In this document: positions 26,100 to 33,372 of the stretch, piece after piece | How the letters are laid out: the number at the start of each line of letters is the position of its first letter | Position numbering within the stretch: the first letter of the stretch is position 1 | Source: Devosia lucknowensis | GTDB taxonomy: Bacteria; Pseudomonadota; Alphaproteobacteria; Rhizobiales; Devosiaceae | NCBI RefSeq assembly: GCF_900177655.1 | Contig: NZ_FXWK01000002.1 | Coordinates: 496,001 to 560,000 of the forward strand | DNA: 64,000 bases | Direction: 5' to 3' | Notes under the pieces: model-generated | Database searches by the model: none | What the model was told of the DNA's origin: nothing | What the model saw: only the letters and a program-made list of their open reading frames with translations | Program-made: the position numbers and the translations under genes

Positions 26100-26558
26100 A
26101 TGAACACTGCAATCATCAAACCACAATGGTCGCCTTTGACCATCGCCCTCATGATTCTGGGCTTCATCATCTTCTGGCCCCTGGGCCTGGCCGTGCTCGG
26201 CTACATCCTCTGGGGTGAAAAGTTCGGCGGTTCGGCCGAGCAGGCACAACGCTACTGGAACAAAGGATGCTCTTTCGTGCGCAGCAATACCAAGACCAGC
26301 GGCTTTGGCCGTACCGGCTTCACCCACTCCTCGGGCAATGCCGCCTTTGACGAATATCGTGTCGAGCAGCTCAAGCGCCTCGAAGAAGAGCGCGCTCGCC
26401 TCGACGCCGAGATCGACGCCTTCCACGAATATATGGCCAATCTCAACAAGGCCAAGGATCGTGAAGAGTTCGATCGCTTCATGAACGAGCGTCGCGGCAG
26501 CCGCCAGGGTTATGGCGACAACGACCAGAACAACAATTGGGGCAACAACGGCCAGTAA
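26100..26558 (+). CDS. DUF2852 small membrane protein
   Basis: 152 residues from the ATG at 26100 (GGGAGA 8 nt upstream; a longer frame begins at 26055). One hydrophobic segment (LTIALMILGFIIFWPLGLAVLGYILWG), a middle part GNAAFDEYRVEQLKRLEEERARLDAEIDAFHEYMANLNKAKDREEFDRFM that is coiled-coil-like, and an Asn/Gly-rich tail. This matches the DUF2852 family of alphaproteobacteria, of unknown function. A terminator follows. Confidence 0.85.
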   Translation: MNTAIIKPQWSPLTIALMILGFIIFWPLGLAVLGYILWGEKFGGSAEQAQRYWNKGCSFVRSNTKTSGFGRTGFTHSSGNAAFDEYRVEQLKRLEEERARLDAEIDAFHEYMANLNKAKDREEFDRFMNERRGSRQGYGDNDQNNNWGNNGQ

Positions 26559-26599
26559 CGGCCGGCCCCGACAGCCTTCCCTGCCTCCAACGGCAAACT

Positions 26600-26623
26600 G
26601 GCGCCCCACAAGGGCGCCTTTTT
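26600..26623 (+). terminator. rho-independent terminator of the DUF2852 gene
   Basis: GGCGCCC / GGGCGCC with a 5-nt loop followed by T5, 42 nt after the stop codon. Confidence 0.85.
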
Positions 26624-26692
26624 CGTGAAGACGTGTTTTCCCCGCGCCGGCGCGAATCTCCTATACTGCGGCATTCCTCGTTCCGGCTCTTC

Positions 26693-27442
26693 ATGTTCTC
26701 CTTCCTGCGCCAAACCACATCGCCACCTTCCGTGACCCATATGCGGCTCGATGGGGTGGATGTGGCCATCGCCGTGCGGGTGTCCAAGCGCGCGCAGTCG
26801 TTCCGCCTGTCTTTGCCGGCGGCCGGCCCGCTGCTGACGCTCCCCGAACATGCACGCTGGGCGGATGCCGAGGCGTTCCTCCATCGCCACCGTCACTGGC
26901 TCGCGGCTCGCCTGCCCCGGGCATCGCATGCGCGGCGGCTCGAGGCGGGCATCGACATTCCGGTGCGTGGTATTCTCCATAGCGTGGTGGCCACCGGACA
27001 CCTGCGCGGGCGGGTCGAGGCGGTCGATACCGACCATGGCCCCGTGTTGCACGTGCCGGGCGACGCCGCCCACCAGCCGCGCCGCATCTACGACTGGCTC
27101 AAGAGCCAGGCCCTGTCCGATCTCAACCGGCAGAGCCTGTTTCATGCGGATCGCCTCGGCGTGCGGGTCACGCAAGTGCGGCTGCGCAGCCAGTCGAGCC
27201 GCTGGGGCTCGTGTTCGTCCACCGGCAACATCAATTACAACTGGCGTCTTATCCTCGCGCCACCGCATGTGCTCGATTATGTCGCCGCCCACGAAGTTGC
27301 GCATATCGTCGAGATGAATCATTCGTCCGCGTTCTGGGCGACTGTGGAGCGCACCCTGCCCGACATGGAGCGGGGCAAAGCGTGGCTAAAAGCACACGGT
27401 CGCGAACTCATGGCCTGGCAGGCGCCGACATCGGAGGCCTAG
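26693..27442 (+). CDS. YgjP-like (SprT-type) metallopeptidase family protein
   Basis: 249 residues from the ATG at 26693; the frame is open upstream across the terminator, so a more distal start is excluded. C-terminal WGSCSSTGNINYNWRLILAPPHVLDYVAAHEVAHIVEMNHSSAFW contains HEVAH plus a third His downstream, the zinc site of the DUF45/YgjP metal-dependent hydrolases. Function in cells is unsettled. An ATG at 26741 is an alternative start. Confidence 0.85.
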   Translation: MFSFLRQTTSPPSVTHMRLDGVDVAIAVRVSKRAQSFRLSLPAAGPLLTLPEHARWADAEAFLHRHRHWLAARLPRASHARRLEAGIDIPVRGILHSVVATGHLRGRVEAVDTDHGPVLHVPGDAAHQPRRIYDWLKSQALSDLNRQSLFHADRLGVRVTQVRLRSQSSRWGSCSSTGNINYNWRLILAPPHVLDYVAAHEVAHIVEMNHSSAFWATVERTLPDMERGKAWLKAHGRELMAWQAPTSEA

Positions 27443-27491
27443 GAGCGCTGTCGCCGCTATCCTGCCGCAATCTGCACGGTATCAGCATCGC

Positions 27492-27830
27492 ATGCGTCGC
27501 CTGATTGCCGCCATTGCCGTGCTTTTCACCTTCGCGTCCGTCATGGGCGCGACGGTGGCGCACGCGCATCGCTATGTTTCGACACCCATCGTCGTGCTCA
27601 ACCATGTCGATGCGGACAACCAGTCGATCCCAATCGTCGTGCAGATCCAGCGCGGCCAGATCGATCTGGGTGCCGGTATCGTCATGCCCTGCGGCCCGCA
27701 TCACGCCATCGGCGTCGCCATTCCAGCGCTTCCACCGGCGCCCGACTGTGCTTCGCCCGAAGCACGGACCGAGCCCATCGGCGCTTCGCGCCCCGCAAGG
27801 CAGCTGCTGCGCCCGCCCATATCCGCCTGA
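27492..27830 (+). CDS. small secreted protein of unknown function
   Basis: 112 residues with a good signal peptide (MRRLIAAIAVLFTFASVMGATVAHA) and a mature part of about 87 residues rich in Pro, Ala and Ile, with two cysteines (MPCGPHH, PDCASPE) that could form a disulphide. I recognise no family. It lies 55 nt upstream of the L,D-transpeptidase gene on the same strand and may share its transcript. Because the ribosome site is weak, it could also be spurious. Confidence 0.5.
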   Translation: MRRLIAAIAVLFTFASVMGATVAHAHRYVSTPIVVLNHVDADNQSIPIVVQIQRGQIDLGAGIVMPCGPHHAIGVAIPALPPAPDCASPEARTEPIGASRPARQLLRPPISA

Positions 27831-27885
27831 GCCTTCACACCTCCCCTTCAAAAGCTCAGGGCCCTTTGCGGCCAAGGATAGATTC

Positions 27886-28569
27886 ATGTCTTCTGTTATC
27901 GACGCGACCCTGTCGCGCCGCGCCGTGCTGGCTGGCTTTGCCAGCCTCGGCGCTCTCGCTCTCGCCGGTTGTTCCACCACCGGAACCCAGCGCCCCGTCA
28001 TCGCCGAGCCGATCCGGCCAGTCGTACCGCCCGACGTGCTGGCCATGTATGCCGCGCGGCCTGAGGAAGACTACCCGGTGCCCGCAGCCGACATTTCCCA
28101 AGTGGACCCCAAATTCTGGCGCCAGGAGGTCGAGAACACCACCGGTCAGCCCGCGGGCCGTGTGGTGGTCGATACCGGCAATTATGTTCTCTATTTCACC
28201 ATGCCCGAGGGACGGGCGATGCGTTATGGCGTGGGCCTCGGCCGAGCGGGCTTCGAATGGAGCGGCGAGGGTCATATCGCCTACAAGCGCAAATGGCCGG
28301 TCTGGACCCCACCCTCAGAAATGATCGAGCGCCAGCCTGAGCTCGAAATGTATCGCCACGGTCAGCCACCGGGGCTGCTCAACGCCCTCGGCGCCCGCGC
28401 CCTCTACATTCACCAGGGCAATCGCGACACGCTCTATCGCATTCACGGCACCATGGATGTCGCCACGATAGGCAAGGCAGTTTCGTCGGGCTGCGTGCGG
28501 CTGCTGTTCCACGATGTCATCGACCTCTACGAGCGCGTGCCCAGTGGTGCCCCGATCGTGGTGCTCTAG
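27886..28569 (+). CDS. L,D-transpeptidase lipoprotein (YkuD domain)
   Basis: 227 residues. A Tat/lipoprotein-like leader (SRRAVLAGFASLGALALAGC, lipobox LAGC near residue 28) precedes a YkuD domain with VVVDTGNYVLYF, IHGTMD and the active-site SSGCVRL near the C-terminus. It forms 3-3 cross-links in peptidoglycan or attaches outer-membrane proteins to it, acting in the periplasm. The ATG at 27886 has AAGGAT upstream. Tail-to-tail with the class A penicillin-binding protein gene, sharing a bidirectional terminator. Confidence 0.92.
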   Translation: MSSVIDATLSRRAVLAGFASLGALALAGCSTTGTQRPVIAEPIRPVVPPDVLAMYAARPEEDYPVPAADISQVDPKFWRQEVENTTGQPAGRVVVDTGNYVLYFTMPEGRAMRYGVGLGRAGFEWSGEGHIAYKRKWPVWTPPSEMIERQPELEMYRHGQPPGLLNALGARALYIHQGNRDTLYRIHGTMDVATIGKAVSSGCVRLLFHDVIDLYERVPSGAPIVVL

Positions 28570-28589
28570 GCCCGCATGTTAGCCAAACA

Positions 28590-28622
28590 AAAAGCCCCGG
28601 AGTTCGCTCCGGGGCTTTTTTT
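28590..28622. terminator. bidirectional rho-independent terminator
   Basis: AAGCCCCGGAG / CTCCGGGGCTT around a TTCG loop, with an A run on the left and T7 on the right. It serves the L,D-transpeptidase gene (+) and the penicillin-binding protein gene (-). Confidence 0.9.
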
Positions 28623-28641
28623 GTGGTTCTGCTTGCTGGGA

Positions 28642-31413
28642 TCAGCCGCCGAAGATCAGGTCCATCAGCGTCCGTTGGCGCTGGGGCTCCTGGTAGACCT
28701 GTTGGGGCTGCTGCTGCACCTGGGCGGGCGGGATGATCTGACCCTGCGGCACGATCTGCTGCGGCTGCTGCGTGGCGGGCGCGCTCGGCACCCAGACCTG
28801 CTGCCCGGTGGCGGGATCGGTAACGAGCACCATGGGCAGGCCGGTCTGCGGATCGATCGGCGCGGCCTCCATGCCGGTGGCCTGCTGCTGCAGCGGGAAA
28901 CCGGTCAACGGATCGATGGCCTGACCGTTGGCGTCGTACTGGACACCCGTACTTTGCGGCACGGTTTCGATTGGCAGGCCCGTTGCCGGGTCGATCTGGC
29001 CCTGGACTGGCTGTCCTGTCGTCGGATCATACTGGATACCGGTCTGCGGATCATACTGCATGCCCGAGGCCGGATCGTATTGCAGGCCAACGGGCAGGCC
29101 GGTCGCCGGATCGACCATGGTGCCGGTCTGGATCGGCGGATTGCCGCCCTGCGTACTGATGGGCGTCAGCCCGTCGATAGGCAGGCCCGTGGCGGGATCG
29201 ATGGCCACGACCTGACCGGTGGCCGGATCGGTCGTGGTCTGCACCGGCTGACCCGTGCCGCCGTCGACATACTGAACCTGCGGCTGGCCCGTAGCCGGGT
29301 CGATCACCGGCTGGCCGGTCGCAGGGTCGATCATCTGCTGGGCGATCAATTGCCCGGCATAGGAGCCGCCCGGGATGGCGGTCGGGGAGCGGCCGGCATG
29401 CGCCTTGGTCATGAATTCGGACCAGATGTTGGCCGGAACATTGCCACCGGACAGCGTGGTCTTGGTGTCGTTGTCATTGCCGAGCCATACGCCCGTCACC
29501 ATAGCCGAGGTGTACCCGACAAAGAGCGCGTCGCGTGCATTCTGGCTGGTGCCCGTCTTGCCGCCGAAATCCCAGCCGCCCAGATTCGCGCCCTTGCCCG
29601 TGCCGACTTCCACAGCCGTCTTGAGCATGTCGTTCATCTCGGCCAGCACATTGGGATCGATGACCCGGCCAGGACCCGCGGTCGAGGCTTCGTACAGCAC
29701 ATTGCCCTCGACATCGGAGATCTTGGTGATGACGTTGGGGATGACGCCATTGCCGCCATTGGCAAACGGCGCGTAGGCGCTCGTGAGCTCGAGCAGGTTC
29801 ACTTCCTGGGTTCCCAGGGCGATCGAGGGAACCGGCGTCAGGTTGGAAGAAATGCCCATGCGCATGGCTACCTCGACCACCTTTTCGGGGGTGACGTCGA
29901 TGGCGAGGCGTCCGGCGATGGTGTTGAGCGAATAGGCCAGGCCCTGGCGCAGGGTCACGGTACCGGCATACTTGCCGCTGGCATTGCGGGGGCTCCAGCC
30001 GTTGTAGTCGAACTGGGCGTCCTCGGCCAAAGTGTCGGGCGTATAGCCCTTTTCCATGGCGGCCATGTAGACGAAGGGCTTGAAGGTCGAGCCGGGTTGG
30101 CGCTTGGCCGTCACGGCACGATTGTACTGGCTTTGCTGGTAATCGACGCCACCGACCATGGCACGCACCGTGCCGTCCACGTCCATGGCCACCAGCGCAC
30201 CCTGGCTGAAGCCGCGATTAGGGCCCTCGTTGGCGACGGCTTCCTTGACGATGAACTCGGCGTCGCGCTGCATCTTGTAGTCGATGGTGGTCTGCACCAC
30301 GACGTCGGATTTGATCTCGCCGATATAGGCGGTCATCAGGCTTTCGACCCAGTCGGCGACGTAGGATTCCGAGCCGGCGACGACGGTGCGGATCGTCTGA
30401 TTGGGGTCGATCCGGGCGGCATTGGCCTCCTCGGAGGTAATGTAGCCCTCACGTGCCATGAGGTTGAGTACGATCTGCTGGCGCTCGCGCGCCCGATCGG
30501 GATTGGATTTGGGGTTGTAGGCCGAGGGTGCAGGCAGAATGCCGACCAGCATCGCCGCCTGTCCGAGCGACAGGTTGCGCGCGGAAACGCCGAAATAGGT
30601 CTGCGCCGCAGCCTCGATGCCATAGGCACCGGCGCCGAAATAGACGCGGTTCATGTAGAGTTCGAGGATTTCTTCCTTGGAGAAGTTTTGCTCAAGCCAG
30701 ACCGCGAGAATGGCCTCCTGAACCTTGCGGCCCAGGGTCTGGTCGGGAGTCAGGAAGAGGTTCTTGGCAACCTGCTGGGTCAGGGTCGATGCACCGCGCG
30801 TCACTTCTCGCGCCTGGACGGACTCGACGGCCACCGACAGGAGACCGATCGGGTCGACGCCGAAATGGCTCATGAACCGGCGGTCTTCCGAGGCGATGAA
30901 CGCGGCCGGCACATAGTGCGGCAGTTCGCGGAAGGTCACGGCCTCGCCACCGGTCTGGCCGCGATTTGAAATCAGGCTGCCATCGGCCGCGAGGATCCGG
31001 ATATTGGGGGGACGCTCGGGAATGGCCCAGGTGTTGGATGCCGGGAGCTGCGCCCCATAATAGACCACGATGCCGATAACGGCGAGGCCGCCCCAGAGGC
31101 AGGCTACGAAGCCCCACCAAAGGAGGCCCATGAGAAAGCCGCCGGAGCGCTTCTTCTTGCGATTGCGCGCGGGTTCGGCCTTGCCCCTGCGGGGTTGTTT
31201 TGGGGCCTTGGGCGGCTTGCTGCCACCACCACCGCCGCCGTTGCGGCCACTTGGGCGCACTTCATCGACCGAGAACGCCATGGACTGGCCCATGGCGGGC
31301 TGGCCCATGCTCGGCTCGACACGCTGCCCCTTGGCGGCAGGACGGGCCTGCGGCTTGGTCTGGCGTGCCTTGGGAGCACCAACGCGGTCATCGGCCGAAA
31401 TGCGAAAATCCAT
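28642..31413 (-). CDS. class A penicillin-binding protein with DPxTG-repeat C-terminal tail
   Basis: 923 residues. A basic, low-complexity cytoplasmic N-terminus (1-90) and one membrane segment (LMGLLWWGFVACLWGGLAVIGIVV) precede a GT51 glycosyltransferase domain with catalytic EDRRFMSHFGVDP and GASTLTQQVAKN, then a transpeptidase domain with SxxK (GSTFKPF), SxN (SLN) and KTGTS. It polymerises and cross-links peptidoglycan. The last roughly 225 residues are unusual: about twelve DPxTGxP-like units, then a Gln/Pro-rich end. The tail is periplasmic and unrelated to known catalytic modules. Confidence 0.93.
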   Translation of the reverse strand: MDFRISADDRVGAPKARQTKPQARPAAKGQRVEPSMGQPAMGQSMAFSVDEVRPSGRNGGGGGGSKPPKAPKQPRRGKAEPARNRKKKRSGGFLMGLLWWGFVACLWGGLAVIGIVVYYGAQLPASNTWAIPERPPNIRILAADGSLISNRGQTGGEAVTFRELPHYVPAAFIASEDRRFMSHFGVDPIGLLSVAVESVQAREVTRGASTLTQQVAKNLFLTPDQTLGRKVQEAILAVWLEQNFSKEEILELYMNRVYFGAGAYGIEAAAQTYFGVSARNLSLGQAAMLVGILPAPSAYNPKSNPDRARERQQIVLNLMAREGYITSEEANAARIDPNQTIRTVVAGSESYVADWVESLMTAYIGEIKSDVVVQTTIDYKMQRDAEFIVKEAVANEGPNRGFSQGALVAMDVDGTVRAMVGGVDYQQSQYNRAVTAKRQPGSTFKPFVYMAAMEKGYTPDTLAEDAQFDYNGWSPRNASGKYAGTVTLRQGLAYSLNTIAGRLAIDVTPEKVVEVAMRMGISSNLTPVPSIALGTQEVNLLELTSAYAPFANGGNGVIPNVITKISDVEGNVLYEASTAGPGRVIDPNVLAEMNDMLKTAVEVGTGKGANLGGWDFGGKTGTSQNARDALFVGYTSAMVTGVWLGNDNDTKTTLSGGNVPANIWSEFMTKAHAGRSPTAIPGGSYAGQLIAQQMIDPATGQPVIDPATGQPQVQYVDGGTGQPVQTTTDPATGQVVAIDPATGLPIDGLTPISTQGGNPPIQTGTMVDPATGLPVGLQYDPASGMQYDPQTGIQYDPTTGQPVQGQIDPATGLPIETVPQSTGVQYDANGQAIDPLTGFPLQQQATGMEAAPIDPQTGLPMVLVTDPATGQQVWVPSAPATQQPQQIVPQGQIIPPAQVQQQPQQVYQEPQRQRTLMDLIFGG
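28790..29337 (-). repeat. in-frame tandem-like repeats encoding DPxTGxP units
   Basis: The 3' part of the penicillin-binding protein gene encodes about twelve irregularly spaced units such as IDPATGQPV, YDPQTGIQ, IDPLTGFPL and TDPATGQQV. Spacing varies from about 9 to 30 residues. Confidence 0.75.
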
Positions 31414-31664
31414 CGGGCAAACCTAAAGCGGAAAAGGAGTACGCTGCTTCTACCCTGTTCGCCCGTCGAGGGAAACTCACGGTCACCAAGAGGTTAACGC
31501 CGGACCGACCGGCTCTTCATCGCTCGATGGGCGTCCAGCAGCGGTTGCCTACGCTTCTCCATGGCAAATGTGGCCGGTTTAAGGGACTTTTCTCAAGTCT
31601 TCGGGCATTGTTGCAGCGCAACAACAGCCACGCCCCGGCCACAAAGAAGTTGAACCAACGCGCC

Positions 31665-32192
31665 ATGCGCTTTCTGCCCCTCGTCTTTGCACTATCCGCC
31701 CTCTTTGTTTTGCCTCAGGCAGCACAGGCCGACCCGGTGACGACAGCACTCAACGACGCCGTCGCCGCTTTTGCCAAGGCCCGTCCGCAGATGGGCCGCG
31801 AGGCCTTCGGTGTCGACGTGGCCGCCTATGGCGATGCTCTCACGGCCGGACGTTTCGCGTCCGCCTATTGGGGCGGCGAAATCGCGCTCGATCTTCATCA
31901 GAGCCGGGATGCCGGCGGCTCGTGCGGACGCTTCGCCGCCTATGTGCAACTGCCGCCACAGGACGGCACCATCCGCATGGTGGTGTGCCCGCAATTTTCG
32001 GCGGACGGCACAGCCGCCTTGCGGCGCCTCACGGTGTTGCACGAGATGGTGCATGTTGTGGCCGGGCCCGACGAATGCCGCGCCATGGCCTTCGCGGCGC
32101 GGGTCGAAGCGGCGGCGACAGGCGCATTCACGCCTGTCGACCGCTACTGGCAGGCCAATAATTGTCCGGCTTCGGCCTTCAGCCTGCCCTAG
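31665..32192 (+). CDS. secreted HExxH protein, putative metallopeptidase
   Basis: 175 residues with a signal peptide (FLPLVFALSALFVLPQAAQA). The segment LTVLHEMVHVVAGPDECRAMAFAARVE carries an HEMVH zinc motif followed 15 residues later by a Glu, the gluzincin pattern. Four cysteines (in GGSCGRF, VVCPQF, DECRAM and NNCPAS) suggest two disulphides and periplasmic location. I do not recognise a named family. The ATG at 31665 is chosen by the signal peptide. Its stop shares CTAG (32189-32192) with the opposing gene. Confidence 0.65.
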   Translation: MRFLPLVFALSALFVLPQAAQADPVTTALNDAVAAFAKARPQMGREAFGVDVAAYGDALTAGRFASAYWGGEIALDLHQSRDAGGSCGRFAAYVQLPPQDGTIRMVVCPQFSADGTAALRRLTVLHEMVHVVAGPDECRAMAFAARVEAAATGAFTPVDRYWQANNCPASAFSLP

Positions 32193-33211
32193 CGCCAGCC
32201 CAGCGCCGGCGCGACATATTTGAGAATGCTCTCGATGACATGGGCGTTGTATTCGACACCCAGCTGGTTCGGCACCGTCAGCAGCAGCGTATCGGCCTCG
32301 GCAATGGCCTCGTCCTTGCGCAGTTCCTCGATGAGCTGGTCCGGTTCGCCCGTATAGCCGCGACCGAAGACGGCCCGCTTTTCAGGCTCGATATACCCGA
32401 ACTGGTCCTCTTCGGGCCGCCCTGCCCCGAAATAGAGGCGATCCTCGTCGCTCACGAGCGCGAAGATGGAGCGGCTGACGGAAACGCGCGGAGCCCTCGT
32501 ATGGCCCGCTTCCGCCCAGGCGGCGCGATAGGCGCGGATCTGCTCGGCCTGCTGGATATGGAACGGCTTGCCGCTTTCGTCGAATTTCAGCGTCGAGGAC
32601 TGGAGGTACATGCCCATCTTTGCCGCCCAGATCGCCGTGGCGTCGCTGGCCGCGCCCCACCAGATGCGCTCGCGCAGGCCTTCGGAATGCGGCTCGAGGC
32701 GCAGCATGCCCGGCGGGTTGGGAAACATGGGGCGCGGATTGGGCTGCGCGAAGCCCTGACCCTTGAGTACTTCCAGAAAGACTTCCGCATGCTGGCGGGC
32801 CATGTCCTGTTCGGTCTTGCCCTCTTCAGGCTGGAAGCCGAAATAGCGCCACCCGTCGATCACCTGTTCGGGCGAGCCACGCGATATGCCCAGCTGCAGG
32901 CGTCCACCCACGATCAGGTCGGCCGCTCCGGCATCTTCGGCCATGTAGAGCGGGTTCTCGTAGCGCATGTCGATAACGGCGGTCCCGAGCTCGATGCGCT
33001 TGGTCTTGGCGCCAGCAGCTGCGAGCAGCGGAAAGGGCGAGGCCAGCTGGCGGGCAAAATGGTGCACGCGGAAATAGGCGCCATCGGCGCCCAGTTCCTC
33101 CGCCGCTACAGCAAGATCGATGGATTGCAGCAGCGCATCGCCGGCACTGCGTGTCCCGGAATTGGGCGACGGGCTCCAATGGCCAAAGGACAGAAAGCCG
33201 ATCTTTTTCAT
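32189..33211 (-). CDS. LLM-class flavin-dependent oxidoreductase
   Basis: 340 residues with the TIM-barrel pattern of bacterial luciferase-like monooxygenases: AEELGADGAYFRVHHF at 37-52, PFPLLAAAGAKTKRIELGTAVIDMRYENPLYMAEDAGAADLI, GGRLQLGISRGSPEQ and the C-terminal GEPDQLIEEL and LLLTVPNQLG. Uses FMN or F420-like flavin with a partner reductase; substrate unknown. Monocistronic on the minus strand, convergent with the secreted zincin gene. Confidence 0.9.
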   Translation of the reverse strand: MKKIGFLSFGHWSPSPNSGTRSAGDALLQSIDLAVAAEELGADGAYFRVHHFARQLASPFPLLAAAGAKTKRIELGTAVIDMRYENPLYMAEDAGAADLIVGGRLQLGISRGSPEQVIDGWRYFGFQPEEGKTEQDMARQHAEVFLEVLKGQGFAQPNPRPMFPNPPGMLRLEPHSEGLRERIWWGAASDATAIWAAKMGMYLQSSTLKFDESGKPFHIQQAEQIRAYRAAWAEAGHTRAPRVSVSRSIFALVSDEDRLYFGAGRPEEDQFGYIEPEKRAVFGRGYTGEPDQLIEELRKDEAIAEADTLLLTVPNQLGVEYNAHVIESILKYVAPALGWR

Positions 33212-33372
33212 GAGGCGCCTCGCAGATGTTCGTTCGCCGACCTGATTACGCCTCGCGACGCGCTAGTAAAAGCTTTGCTTGGGGAACGAATTGGTCTCGA
33301 TCCTCGAACAAGTGTCGATCTGGACTTGCGCGAGGCCGTCCGCCACAGTGCCCGGTGGGGGAGGGACCTGGG

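Noticed and set aside
28576..30969. 797-codon open frame opposite the penicillin-binding protein gene
   Set aside because: It is the complement of the coding sequence, including the repeats; Gly/Arg/Asp-rich with no signal or domain.
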